DNA from: Capnocytophaga sp. ARDL2
GTDB taxonomy: Bacteria > Bacteroidota > Bacteroidia > Flavobacteriales > Flavobacteriaceae
DNA length: 64,000 nucleotides
Assembly (NCBI RefSeq): GCF_041530365.1
Contig: NZ_CP168034.1
Location: forward strand, 1,488,001 to 1,552,000
Direction: 5' to 3'
Shown piece by piece: positions 40,163 through 53,803 of this stretch (position 1 is its first letter; every line of letters begins with the position of its first letter). A program made the translations under genes and the position numbers. The notes beneath the pieces are model-generated. The model did not search any database. It was not told where the DNA came from and saw nothing but the letters and a program-made list of their open reading frames with translations.

Positions 40163-40390
40163 GTACATTTTATTGGGTTTTCTTTGTTGGGCTGTACAAA
40201 AGGCTTATATTCGTACAATAACCCACATAAAAAAGCGACAATTTTTGCATATAAATGTACAGTTTTGTACATTTTGTTTTTTGTACATTTTTGGGCTTTT
40301 TTGGTTGTAACTCCTTTGTTTTTAGGGGTTTTAAAGGCTTTTTTATATTGTATCTTTTTGTACATTACATTTTACCCCCTATATTTTACA
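40163..40390. repeat. right-end GTACA-rich repeat cluster
   Basis: GTACATTT or GTACA words at 40163, 40194, 40213, 40257, 40267, 40283 and 40360. The last, GTACATTACATTTT, is the inverted counterpart of the left-end AAAATGAAATGTAC sites. The cluster ends near CA 40389-40390. Likely transposase-binding end region. Confidence 0.55.
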
Positions 40391-40506
40391 TAGATTTTTA
40401 TATTATAAATATTTCAAAGTTTTTTCAATTTAATATTTTTAAAGTACTATTTGTTCTTTAAAATTTTTAATTCTGAGTTTTATTGATAATTCAAAATGTA
40501 TATAAT

Positions 40507-40984
40507 ATGGGAATGACAGGAAATATTTTACGAGTATCTGAAGAAGAATTAGATGCTATTCTAAACGATAGTTCTATTTTAGAAGAAATTGTTTATGATG
40601 AAGAAGTCGTCGTGTAGTTGATATCGATAAAATATGGAATATTGTATTTACTCATAGGGAAAAATTATACTTATGGTTATCATTTTTTTAGATGGGGGAG
40701 GGGTTGGTGGTCAATTGGTTGATGAGACATAAGATTTAGGATGTGGTTCTGCACATTTTCTCAATGTTAAACAAGTAGAAAAAATAAATACGAAACTTTC
40801 AAAAATCACTGTAGATTATTTAAAGAACAATTATGATTTGATGAGTGAACATGAAATTTATCCACAAATTTGGGACGAGAGCGAAGATGCTTTAGAATAT
40901 GTGATTGATGGTTTTTTGACTTTGTAAAATGAATTTGCTAATGCTGATAAAAATAAAGAAGGGATAATTACTTTTTTGAGTTGA
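40507..40984 (+). pseudogene. decayed DUF1877 (YfbM-like) gene
   Basis: MGMTGNILRVSEEELDAILN starts at 40507 and stops at 40617. Later pieces in changing frames read VVDIDKIWNIVFTHREKLYL, FLNVKQVEKINTKLSKITVD, EIYPQIWDESEDALEYVID and FANADKNKEGIITFLS, ending at TGA 40982-40984. Together they have the shape of DUF1877 proteins, with several frameshifts and stops. It is the first host gene beyond the prophage. Confidence 0.7.
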
Positions 40985-41206
40985 TTAATTTTTCATACTT
41001 GTAATGAAAATTGTGAAATAACAAAGTTTAAATTACTTAGCAAAGGTTTAAATTGTAGTGATAGAAAGATATTTTCAACTGATTATTGTTTTAAATAAAG
41101 CAAAATAAAAAAATACATAAAAAAAATATTTAACCTGTGGAAAACTATTTAATTTTTTTTTACTTAAATTCAAAATATTTCACATTTAATCAAAAGAAAA
41201 AAACAG

Positions 41207-41214
41207 TATCTTTG
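41207..41214 (+). promoter_or_regulatory. -7 box of purB promoter
   Basis: TATCTTTG, 26 bases before the purB start, matches TAnnTTTG. No clear TTTG 19-21 bases upstream. Confidence 0.5.
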
Positions 41215-41239
41215 CCCTTTAATAAATTTTTCAAAAAAT

Positions 41240-42586
41240 ATGTTGACAGAATTAAATGCTATTTCGCCTATTGACGGGCGTTATCGTTCAAAAACGCAGA
41301 ATTTAGCTCCTTTCTTTTCGGAAGAGGCTTTGATAAAATATAGAGTTTTAGTTGAGGTTGAATACTTTATCGCATTGTGTCAGTTGCCTTTGCCTCAATT
41401 GAAAAATGTAAATCCAGAGGTATTTGGAAAATTGAGAGCGGTTTATGAAAATTTTTCTGCTGAAGATGCACTTTGGATTAAAAATGTTGAAAAAACAACC
41501 AATCACGATGTAAAAGCTGTTGAATATTTTGTAAAACATAAATTTGAAGAGTTTGGTTTACAGGAATATAAGGAATTTATCCATTTTGGTTTGACTTCTC
41601 AGGATGTAAACAATACGGCAATTCCTCTTTCTACTAAAGATGCTTTTGAAAAGGTTTACAAACCGTTGTTGATTGATGTAATTGCAAAATTGAAAGAACT
41701 TTCTGTAGAGTGGAAAGATGTACCTATGTTGGCTAGAACGCACGGACAACCGGCTTCGCCTACGCGTTTAGGAAAAGAAATCAATGTATTTGTGGTGCGT
41801 TTGGAAGAGCAATTACGCTTGTTGAACAACATTCCTTTTGCTGCAAAATTTGGAGGAGCTACAGGTAACTACAATGCACACAAAATTGCATATCCAACTA
41901 ACGACTGGAGAGCTTTTGGAGAAAAATTCGTAGAGAAAACATTAGGATTGAAACACTCATTTCCGACGACTCAAATCGAACATTACGACCATTTTGCAGC
42001 CTTTTTCGATGCGTTAAAGCGTATAAATACGATTATTATCGATTTGGATAGAGATATTTGGACGTATGTTTCTATGGAATATTTCAAGCAAAAAATCAAA
42101 GCAGGGGAGGTGGGGTCATCTGCAATGCCACACAAAGTAAATCCTATTGATTTTGAAAATTCGGAAGGAAATTTAGGTATTGCCAATGCTATTTTTGAAC
42201 ATTTGTCAGCAAAATTGCCTATTTCTCGTTTGCAAAGAGATTTAACGGATAGTACAGTATTGCGTAATGTGGGGGTGCCTTTCGGACATACGGTGATAGC
42301 ATTTGAAGCCACATTGAAAGGATTGAACAAATTGTTGCTAAACCAATCTAAATTCCACGAAGATTTGGAAGCAAACTGGGCGGTGGTTGCAGAGGCAATT
42401 CAAACAATTTTACGTAGAGAAAGCTATCCAAATCCTTACGAAGCATTGAAAGATTTGACGAGAACCAACGAAACGATGAACCAAGAGTTGATACACAAAT
42501 TTGTAGATACATTGAATGTTTCGGATGTAATAAAAGCTGAATTGAAAGCGATTACTCCACAAAATTATTTAGGAGTAGAATTATAA
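41240..42586 (+). CDS. purB: adenylosuccinate lyase
   Basis: 448 residues, standard length. Catalyses two fumarate-releasing steps of purine synthesis (SAICAR to AICAR, adenylosuccinate to AMP). The fumarase/aspartase superfamily signature GSSAMPHKVNP is present, as are FGLTSQDVNN and ARTHGQPASPTR with the catalytic His. The start MLTELNAISPIDGRY is typical. Followed by a strong terminator, so it is a single-gene unit. Confidence 0.97.
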   Translation: MLTELNAISPIDGRYRSKTQNLAPFFSEEALIKYRVLVEVEYFIALCQLPLPQLKNVNPEVFGKLRAVYENFSAEDALWIKNVEKTTNHDVKAVEYFVKHKFEEFGLQEYKEFIHFGLTSQDVNNTAIPLSTKDAFEKVYKPLLIDVIAKLKELSVEWKDVPMLARTHGQPASPTRLGKEINVFVVRLEEQLRLLNNIPFAAKFGGATGNYNAHKIAYPTNDWRAFGEKFVEKTLGLKHSFPTTQIEHYDHFAAFFDALKRINTIIIDLDRDIWTYVSMEYFKQKIKAGEVGSSAMPHKVNPIDFENSEGNLGIANAIFEHLSAKLPISRLQRDLTDSTVLRNVGVPFGHTVIAFEATLKGLNKLLLNQSKFHEDLEANWAVVAEAIQTILRRESYPNPYEALKDLTRTNETMNQELIHKFVDTLNVSDVIKAELKAITPQNYLGVEL

Positions 42587-42593
42587 AAACTAA

Positions 42594-42629
42594 AACGAGT
42601 TATCATAAAAGATAGCTCGTTTTTTTTTG
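42594..42629 (+). terminator. purB terminator
   Basis: AACGAGTTATC and GATAGCTCGTT arms (one G-T pair) followed by nine T. Confidence 0.85.
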
Positions 42630-42684
42630 TTAACTAAAATGTTGAAAAGAATCTTTAAAAATCATTTATTTGACAAAAAAACCT

Positions 42685-42715
42685 TTTGAAAATTGCTGAA
42701 AAAAATGTATATTTG
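42685..42715 (+). promoter_or_regulatory. gyrB promoter
   Basis: TTTG (42685-42688), a 19-base spacer and TATATTTG (42708-42715): a perfect Bacteroidota promoter, 25 bases before the gyrB start. Confidence 0.8.
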
Positions 42716-42725
42716 CTGTTTGTAA

Positions 42726-44681
<1,956 letters not shown>

Positions 44682-44697
44682 TATTATAATATTCATC

Positions 44698-46748
<2,051 letters not shown>

Positions 46749-46802
46749 GAATTTTTATAATAATTTGAAAGATAAATATTTTAGATTAGCCTTTAAAATC
46801 TT

Positions 46803-46810
46803 TATCTTTG
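46803..46810 (+). promoter_or_regulatory. -7 box before immunophilin gene
   Basis: TATCTTTG, 22 bases before the start codon. Confidence 0.5.
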
Positions 46811-46831
46811 CGATATAATATTTAATAAAAC

Positions 46832-47764
46832 ATGGAAAACGGAATTTACGCTAAAATTACGACTCCAAAAGGAGAAATTTTAATAAAATTGACACATGAC
46901 AAAACGCCAGGAACAGTAGGAAACTTTGTTGCACTGGCTGAGGGAACATTAGAAAATACGGCACGTCCTCAAGGAAAACCTTATTACGACGGATTGAAAT
47001 TTCATCGTGTAATTGCTGATTTTATGATACAAGGGGGATGTCCTCAAGGATCAGGAACAGGTGGACCAGGTTACAAATTTGACGATGAGTTTCATCCAGA
47101 ATTAAAGCACGACGGACCAGGTGTATTGTCTATGGCAAATGCAGGACCTGGAACTAATGGGTCACAATTTTTTATCACACATATAGCAACGCCTTGGTTA
47201 GACAACAATCATACAGTATTTGGTCATGTTGTAGAAGGTCAAAATGTGGTTGATACGGTAGAGCCTGGAGATGAAATGGAAAAAATCGAAATCATCAGAG
47301 TAGGACAAGAAGCCGAAAAATGGAATGCAGTAGAGGCATTCAGAGTTTTTGAAGGAAGTCGTGAAAAGCGTTTAGCAGAAGAAAAAGCAAAAAAAGAAGC
47401 TGAATTAGACAAAATTGCAGCTGGTTTTGAAAAAACAGAAAGCGGATTGCGTTATCAATTCATTCAAAGAGGTACAGGAGCCAAAGCTACAAAAGGTAAA
47501 AAAGTATCTGTACACTACAAAGGACAATTGGTAAACGGAATGGAGTTTGACAATTCATACAAACGCAAACAACCAATCGATTTTGTTGTAGGAATTGGTC
47601 AAGTGATCCCAGGATGGGACGAAGGAATTATGTTGTTGCAAGTAGGAGACAAAGCACGTTTTGTAATTCCATCAGATTTAGGATATGGAAGTAGAGGAGC
47701 AGGAGGAGTAATTCCACCAAATGCTACTTTAATTTTTGATGTAGAATTGATGGATGTAAAATAA
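46832..47764 (+). CDS. dual-family immunophilin (cyclophilin-FKBP fusion)
   Basis: 310 residues. Residues 1-160 are a cyclophilin-type prolyl isomerase: [51 protein letters not shown] charged helical linker ([20 protein letters not shown]) leads to an FKBP domain (about 205-310): [60 protein letters not shown]. Cyclophilin-FKBP fusions are known from flavobacteria. No signal peptide, so cytoplasmic folding or peptidyl-prolyl isomerisation is likely. Confidence 0.93.
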   Translation: MENGIYAKITTPKGEILIKLTHDKTPGTVGNFVALAEGTLENTARPQGKPYYDGLKFHRVIADFMIQGGCPQGSGTGGPGYKFDDEFHPELKHDGPGVLSMANAGPGTNGSQFFITHIATPWLDNNHTVFGHVVEGQNVVDTVEPGDEMEKIEIIRVGQEAEKWNAVEAFRVFEGSREKRLAEEKAKKEAELDKIAAGFEKTESGLRYQFIQRGTGAKATKGKKVSVHYKGQLVNGMEFDNSYKRKQPIDFVVGIGQVIPGWDEGIMLLQVGDKARFVIPSDLGYGSRGAGGVIPPNATLIFDVELMDVK

Positions 47765-47790
47765 TTTTTCATATTATTTGTATTAATTAG

Positions 47791-47823
47791 AAAAGCTCAA
47801 ATCACAAAGATTTGAGCTTTTTT
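47791..47823 (+). terminator. immunophilin gene terminator
   Basis: AAAAGCTCAAATC and GATTTGAGCTTTT arms around ACAAA, then T run. The rest of the gap to 48083 is AT-rich with no gene seen. Confidence 0.85.
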
Positions 47824-48083
47824 ATGCAAAAAATGTTTTGAATCTTTATAGAAATGGGCTAATTTTACTTTTTAAAACATAAATAGATTGTTTTATACAA
47901 TGTATATCATGAAATTTATAAGAAAATATACAATTGTTATTATAAAAATACTTTTAGAAAATTTAAAATTATTAATAGCTGATTGCTTATTTTTAAATAG
48001 TTGATATTCTTTGTTTAATTCAATATGTACTATAAAAAAATACTACTTTAAAAAAACAAAAACTACTAAAAACTATAAATATT

Positions 48084-49991
48084 ATGAGTTATTTTAAAAT
48101 AGCAGATTTAGAACAATATTTTAAGCATACTAAAAAAGCCGTTAGAGAACCAAGAAAATTTTGGGGAAAAATGGCGGAGGAGGCTTTTCTGTGGTATCAA
48201 GCTCCTGAGCGTGTTTTTGAATTTGATTTTACAAATGGGGACATCAAATGGTTTATGGGAGGTAAATTAAATATTACCAAAAACTGTATAGACCGTTATG
48301 TTGCGAGAAAAGGAGATAAAAATGCTATCATTTTTGAATCTAACAATCCTGATGAACCTACACAATTTATTTCGTATAACGATTTATACCAACGCGTGTG
48401 TAAAACTGCCAATGTGTTGAAATCATTGGGAATCGAAAAAGGCGATCGCGTGTGTTTGTATCTGCCGATGATTCCAGAATTGGCAATAGCAATGTTGGCT
48501 TGTGCAAGAATTGGAGCTATTCACTCTGTGATTTTTGCAGGATTTTCAGACGCAGCCGCTCGTAGAAGAATTGAAGATTGTGGTGCAAAATTGGTCATTA
48601 CTGCCGATGGTGGTTTTAGAGGAGATAAAACCATCAAGCTCAAAGAAGTAATAGATAAAGCCATCAACGGATTGGATTGTGTAGAAAAAGTATTGGTGGT
48701 AAAACGCACCAATCAAGACATACCTTTTCAAGCAGAAAAAGATGTGTGGTTTGATGAGTTGTATGCCAATGCCTCGGAGGAATGCAATCCTGAAATTATG
48801 GATGCAGAAGACCCATTGTTTATCCTTTATACTTCTGGTTCGACCGGAAAACCAAAGGGAATGGTGCATACAACAGGTGGATATATGGTGCAAACTGCCT
48901 ATACATTTGCCAATGTTTTTGACTATAAAGAAGAAGATATTTTTTGGTGTACCGCCGATTTAGGTTGGATTACAGGACATTCGTATATGTTGTACGGAGC
49001 TTTGCTCAATGGGGCAACGACGGTAATTCACGAGGGAATTCCAACGTATCCTACCCCATCTCGTTATTGGGATATTATTGACAAACATAAAGTTACGCAT
49101 TTTTATACCGCACCAACAGCCATTCGCTCGTTGATGACCAATGATTATTCATATATTACTTCGCACGATTTATCGTCTTTGAGAGTATTGGGAAGTGTAG
49201 GAGAACCTATCAACGAAGAAGCGTGGCACTGGTTCAATGATTTTGTAGGAAAAAAACGATGTCCGATTATGGATACATGGTGGCAAACGGAAACAGGAGC
49301 GATTTTGATTGCACCATTGGCGTTTAAAACTCCAACAAAACCAACCTATGCAACTTTACCGTTGCCTGGAACTCAGGCAGTATTACTTGATGAACATGGA
49401 GAGGAAATAGAAGATTTTCAACAAATGGGGAATTTGTGCATCAAACACCCTTGGCCATCTATGGCTCGTACGATTTGGGGCGATCACAAACGCTATGTAG
49501 AAACCTATTTTTCTACATTCCCAGGCTATTATTTCACAGGAGATAATGCTTTGAGAGACGAAGTTGGTTATTATAGAATTGTAGGTCGTACAGATGATGT
49601 GATTATTGTTTCGGGACACAACCTCGGCACTGCTCCCATCGAAGATGCTATCAATCAGCATCCGGCAGTGGCAGAATCGGCAATTGTAGGGTATCCGCAC
49701 GAAATCAAAGGAAATACGATGTATGGATTTATTTCTTTGAAAGTAGAAGGAAACTATCGAGACAGAGACAATTTGAAAAAAGAAATTAATCAATTGATCG
49801 CCGACCATTATGGACCTATAGGAAAATTGGACAAAATTCAATTTGTGGATGATTTACCAAAAACGCGTTCAGGAAAAATATTGCGTCGTATGTTGAGAGC
49901 TATTGCCAATAATCAAGAGAATAATTTAGGCGATACTTCTACAATGATCAATCCTGAAATTTTGAAGAAAATTATTGAAGAGAAATTGTAA
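48084..49991 (+). CDS. acs: acetyl-CoA synthetase (acetate-CoA ligase)
   Basis: 635 residues, standard length. ATP/AMP signature YTSGSTGKPKGMVHTTGGY, acetate-pocket region WWQTETGAILIAP, VGRTDDVIIVSGHNLGTAPI and the C-terminal KTRSGKILRRMLRAI with the acetylatable Lys. Converts acetate, ATP and CoA to acetyl-CoA and AMP. Intact, with its own terminator. Confidence 0.95.
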   Translation: MSYFKIADLEQYFKHTKKAVREPRKFWGKMAEEAFLWYQAPERVFEFDFTNGDIKWFMGGKLNITKNCIDRYVARKGDKNAIIFESNNPDEPTQFISYNDLYQRVCKTANVLKSLGIEKGDRVCLYLPMIPELAIAMLACARIGAIHSVIFAGFSDAAARRRIEDCGAKLVITADGGFRGDKTIKLKEVIDKAINGLDCVEKVLVVKRTNQDIPFQAEKDVWFDELYANASEECNPEIMDAEDPLFILYTSGSTGKPKGMVHTTGGYMVQTAYTFANVFDYKEEDIFWCTADLGWITGHSYMLYGALLNGATTVIHEGIPTYPTPSRYWDIIDKHKVTHFYTAPTAIRSLMTNDYSYITSHDLSSLRVLGSVGEPINEEAWHWFNDFVGKKRCPIMDTWWQTETGAILIAPLAFKTPTKPTYATLPLPGTQAVLLDEHGEEIEDFQQMGNLCIKHPWPSMARTIWGDHKRYVETYFSTFPGYYFTGDNALRDEVGYYRIVGRTDDVIIVSGHNLGTAPIEDAINQHPAVAESAIVGYPHEIKGNTMYGFISLKVEGNYRDRDNLKKEINQLIADHYGPIGKLDKIQFVDDLPKTRSGKILRRMLRAIANNQENNLGDTSTMINPEILKKIIEEKL

Positions 49992-50013
49992 TTTTTTTTA
50001 GCAAATATATTCA

Positions 50014-50052
50014 ACCGTCATTTGACATTTGTACGTTAAATGACGGTTTTTT
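50014..50052 (+). terminator. acs terminator
   Basis: ACCGTCATTT and AAATGACGGT arms, then TTTTTTATTTTTT. Confidence 0.85.
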
Positions 50053-50171
50053 ATTTTTTTATCGAAAAAATAGTTGTAATTTGCACTTTGATACTTATTA
50101 AAGCAATTAAATTTTATTATGTTGAAAATTAGTAGGTTAATATTTAAAAGATATTTAGGATATATAATTAT

Positions 50172-52334
50172 ATGAAAAAAATCATTTTATCAGGTTTATT
50201 ATTAGTCTTTTCAATTACTCATGCACAAAGAAATTTCACTGTGCAAGAGGCAACAGCTACCCATGCTTTTTTTCCAGTTGAACAACTTTATGCGGCCAAT
50301 TGGCAAGACAATGAGCATATTTCTTATTTGTCAAGTGGTCAAGTGCGTTTTCATTTAATTCAAAAAAATGTAAAAACGCAAAAAGATAAAACTATTTTGA
50401 CAAGAGAGCAATTGCAAACCGCTTTGCAAGAAACAATAAAAAACGATACGTTCAATTTGCAAATGATTCCTTTCAATCATTCGTGGATTGATAAAAATGT
50501 TTTACAATTCACAGTTTCGGGCGAAAAAAATAAGTACGCAGTGCAATATGATGTAAATAATCATCAAATTGTGAAATTTGTGTCTTTTTCAAACGAAGCT
50601 CAAGAAGAACAAGTTGCTGAAAATTTAGATTTCGTAATTTGGTTGGATAAAAATAATATAAAAATTTCCAAATCAAACGGAGAAACGATTGCAATAACCA
50701 ATGACGAACCAACAATTGTCAATGGTAGTAGCAATACCCACCGTCAGGAATTTGGAATAGACAAAGGTTTTTGGATTAGTCCAGACCAAAGCAAAATTTT
50801 GTTTTATAGTAAAAACGAATCAAAAGTTTCTGATTATCCGTTGATTGATTTTAGTACTCGAGTGGCAACACACAATCCTATTAAATATCCAATGGCAGGA
50901 ATGACCAATGAAGTTGTGAAATTGAAAATCTATGATTTGAAAAATCATTCAACACAAACATTGGACACGGGTGATGTTGACCAATTTTTGACGATGCCTA
51001 CCTGGACTCCAGACGGTCTATCGGTGTTGGTAGGAGTGCTAAATCGCAACCAAAATCATTTGGTAGTAAAGCAGTTTTCGGCAAAAAATGGAAAACCAAC
51101 GGCTACTTTGTTTGAGCAAAAATCTACAACTTATGTAGAGCCTTCAAACAATTTTGTATTTGTTCCCAATTCAAAAAATTTGTTTGTTTATGTAACGGAT
51201 ATCAATGGGTACAGACAAATGTATTTGTACAATACCAACGGTAAATTGGTAAGAAATCTTGGGTATAAAGATGTGGTTTTTAAAGAAATAAACAAAATCA
51301 CAGAAAAAGAAATTTTTTACACAGGTACGCACCAAAACGGAATGGGAAAACAGTTGTACAAAGTAGATTTAAAGTCTGGAAAAACCACTCAAATTACCAA
51401 AGTTGACGGAACTCACATGGTAAAAATCAGCGATAATAATCAATTGATTTTTGACCAATATTCAGCGTATGACAAGCCAAATGTTGTCAATATTGTCAAT
51501 GCGAAAGGAGTAAAGCAATCGACTCTTTTAGAAGCAAAAAATCCGTATGAAGGTAAAATCAATCAGCCAAAAGTAGCGTATAAAACCATTGTTGCAGCCG
51601 ATGGAAAAACGCCTTTGAATGCAAGAATTGTCTATCCAATAGATTTTGATGCAAACAAAAAATACCCTGTGATGACCTATGTTTACGGTGGCCCTCACGC
51701 TCAGTTGGTTACTAATTCTTTTAACTATGGAGCAACGGGATTTGACTTGTATATGGCTCAAAAAGGTTATGTCGTATTTACATTAGACAACAGAGGTAGT
51801 GATAACCGAGGACGAGATTTTGAGCATGTCATTCATCGTCAATTGGGACAAAATGAAATGGCAGATCAATTAAAAGGATACGATTATTTGGTTTCATTGC
51901 CATTTGTTGACAAAGAACGAATCGGCGTTTACGGTTGGTCTTTTGGAGGATTTATGGCTACTTCGTTGATGCTCAATCATCCGGACAAATACAAAGTAGG
52001 CGTTGCGGGTGGACCTGTTATCGATTGGAAATGGTATGAAATTATGTACGGCGAACGCTATATGGATACACCAGAGCAAAATCCAGAAGGATATGCAAAA
52101 ACGACTTTGCTCGACAAAGTAGGTAATTTGCAAGGTCGCTTGTTGATGATACACGGAGCTCAAGACCCAGTGGTGTTGCAACAACACAGTATGGAGTTTA
52201 TCGAAGCTTGTATCAAAGCAGGAAAACCAGTGGATTATTTCTTGTATCCTACCCACGAACACAATGTAATTGGTAGAGACAGAGCACATCTCAACCACAA
52301 AATTGCAGATTATTTCGATACACATTTAAAATAA
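50172..52334 (+). CDS. S9 family peptidase (dipeptidyl peptidase IV type)
   Basis: 720 residues with a signal peptide (MKKIILSGLLLVFSITHAQ). A beta-propeller N-terminal part is followed by an alpha/beta hydrolase. Catalytic triad: Ser590 in GWSFGGFM, Asp665 in GAQDPVV and His697 in THEHNV. Removes X-Pro dipeptides from peptides in the periplasm or at the cell surface; important for peptide-fermenting or proteolytic flavobacteria. Substrate specificity is inferred from family. Confidence 0.92.
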   Translation: MKKIILSGLLLVFSITHAQRNFTVQEATATHAFFPVEQLYAANWQDNEHISYLSSGQVRFHLIQKNVKTQKDKTILTREQLQTALQETIKNDTFNLQMIPFNHSWIDKNVLQFTVSGEKNKYAVQYDVNNHQIVKFVSFSNEAQEEQVAENLDFVIWLDKNNIKISKSNGETIAITNDEPTIVNGSSNTHRQEFGIDKGFWISPDQSKILFYSKNESKVSDYPLIDFSTRVATHNPIKYPMAGMTNEVVKLKIYDLKNHSTQTLDTGDVDQFLTMPTWTPDGLSVLVGVLNRNQNHLVVKQFSAKNGKPTATLFEQKSTTYVEPSNNFVFVPNSKNLFVYVTDINGYRQMYLYNTNGKLVRNLGYKDVVFKEINKITEKEIFYTGTHQNGMGKQLYKVDLKSGKTTQITKVDGTHMVKISDNNQLIFDQYSAYDKPNVVNIVNAKGVKQSTLLEAKNPYEGKINQPKVAYKTIVAADGKTPLNARIVYPIDFDANKKYPVMTYVYGGPHAQLVTNSFNYGATGFDLYMAQKGYVVFTLDNRGSDNRGRDFEHVIHRQLGQNEMADQLKGYDYLVSLPFVDKERIGVYGWSFGGFMATSLMLNHPDKYKVGVAGGPVIDWKWYEIMYGERYMDTPEQNPEGYAKTTLLDKVGNLQGRLLMIHGAQDPVVLQQHSMEFIEACIKAGKPVDYFLYPTHEHNVIGRDRAHLNHKIADYFDTHLK

Positions 52335-52342
52335 AATAAGAG

Positions 52343-52369
52343 GCTGTCCGAATAGGACAGCTTTTTTTT
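52343..52369 (+). terminator. peptidase gene terminator
   Basis: GCTGTCC-GAATA-GGACAGC followed by eight T. The 52370-52660 stretch beyond holds no gene that I can support. Confidence 0.85.
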
Positions 52370-52663
52370 GTATTCAGAAAAAATGTAATTTTGTGAGATA
52401 AATATTAGAAAAAATTAATAATAATAATTTTGCTTAAATTCTATTTAAGTACAATATAAAATTAACCGTAGACCGAGATTGACATTAAACTATGAAGAAC
52501 CAAAGAATTTATTTTATAAATTCATAGTATAATAAAGTTGTACTTGGTAGTTGATTCTGCCATGTATAAATAGCAATAAAAAAATATAAGAAATCACTAC
52601 TTTTGTATAAATTCACAAACAACCAATCTAAAAAAAGTATAGTAAAAACACTAATAGATTTCC

Positions 52664-52671
52664 TAAATTTG
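52664..52671 (+). promoter_or_regulatory. -7 box of dapF promoter
   Basis: TAAATTTG, 19 bases before the start codon. A second similar box, TACTTTTG, lies near 52599. Confidence 0.5.
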
Positions 52672-52689
52672 TACCTTATTATATAGACA

Positions 52690-53469
52690 ATGAAAATCCC
52701 TTTTTGTAAATACCAAGGAACAGGAAATGACTTTGTGATGATTGACAATCGCACAGAGTTTTTCCCAAAATACAATCGCCAATTGATTGAAAAAATGTGT
52801 CATCGACGTTTTGGAATAGGTGCCGATGGATTGATTTTACTCGAAAACGACCCAGAATACGATTTCAAAATGGTATATTTCAATTCCGATGGAAATGAAA
52901 GCACTATGTGCGGAAATGGTGGGAGATGTATTGTGCGTTTTGCACACGATTTAGGAGTAATTTCTGAACAAACAATTTTCAACGCCGTTGATGGTTTGCA
53001 CAAAGCAACAGTTACTCCTGAGACAATTTCTCTGCAAATGATTGATGTACACGAAATAAAAGCCCAACCAGAGGATTGTTGGTTTACCAATACAGGTTCA
53101 CCACATCATGTAAAGATTGTTGATAATGTACAAAATTTTCCTATTTTTGATTATGGAAAACAAGTGAGGTACAGCGATTTGTATGCACCAGGTGGAACCA
53201 ATGTAAATGTAGTTTCTATTGACGAAAATCAAAACATCAGTTTGCGAACATACGAAAGGGGAGTAGAAGACGAAACGCTATCTTGCGGCACAGGAACCAC
53301 AGCGGTTGCTTTGATTTTACATCATTTAGGAAAAGTTACCGATAATAAAGTAAAATTGGAAGTTTTGGGCGGTACACTTTGGGTTTCGTTTCAATTGGAG
53401 AATAGAGTTTATAAAAATGTGTATTTAGAAGGAGCTGCAACTAAGGTATTTGAAGGGGTTTTTAAATAG
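52690..53469 (+). CDS. dapF: diaminopimelate epimerase
   Basis: 259 residues. GTGNDFVMIDN at the start, catalytic Cys motifs ESTMCGNGGRC and ETLSCGTGTTAVAL, the family hallmarks. It interconverts LL- and meso-diaminopimelate for lysine and peptidoglycan synthesis. In flavobacteria dapF, a GNAT gene and mltG are often neighbours; here the toxin locus at 53804 separates them. Confidence 0.96.
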   Translation: MKIPFCKYQGTGNDFVMIDNRTEFFPKYNRQLIEKMCHRRFGIGADGLILLENDPEYDFKMVYFNSDGNESTMCGNGGRCIVRFAHDLGVISEQTIFNAVDGLHKATVTPETISLQMIDVHEIKAQPEDCWFTNTGSPHHVKIVDNVQNFPIFDYGKQVRYSDLYAPGGTNVNVVSIDENQNISLRTYERGVEDETLSCGTGTTAVALILHHLGKVTDNKVKLEVLGGTLWVSFQLENRVYKNVYLEGAATKVFEGVFK

Positions 53470-53803
53470 AGATTTTCACGCAGATTATATGGATATACAT
53501 AGATTTTTTCTGAATTACGAAGTTTAACAGACTGCATCAACAAACCGATTATAGTTTGTTAAATTACAAAGAAAATTAATCCACGCAATAGAATCTATGT
53601 GGTCTATAAAAGCGAAGTGTCAAAAAAACTATGTTATCTATTCTGCCTATGTGGTTAAAAAAAAATACACACTCCGTCTTTCTCACATACTTCACATACT
53701 CTTCTGCAAGTTTTCGAGGACTTCCCTCTTTTTATGAGAGAAAATCGTGAGAAAAAAAGTCAAGATAACTACATTATCTATTGCTAAAAATATAGGATAA
53801 AAA
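53470..53803. repeat. intergenic stretch with degenerate dispersed repeats
   Basis: No gene. Contains CTATGTGGT words (near 53597 and 53648), a degenerate GC-rich palindrome (CTTCTGCAAGTTTTCGAGGA), and GTGAGAAAAAAAGTCAAGAT (near 53750), which recurs at about 58242. These look like remnants of interspersed repeats. Confidence 0.45.

Larger units (their letters stand above)
4152..40390. mobile_element. Mu-like transposable prophage (element B), about 36.2 kb
   Basis: The interval holds a full Mu-type gene set: repressor, DD35E transposase with companion ATPase, Gam, GemA, terminases, portal, MuF protein, protease/scaffold, capsid, contractile tail and fibres. Length is close to Mu (about 36.7 kb). 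Candidate ends: TG at 4152 followed inward by two AAAATGAAATGTAC sites, and CA at 40389-40390 preceded by an inverted copy, GTACATTACATTTT. No perfect 5-bp target duplication is visible (ATTTA left, TAGAT right), so the exact ends are provisional by some tens of bases. Several genes are frameshifted, so competence is uncertain. Confidence 0.88.
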
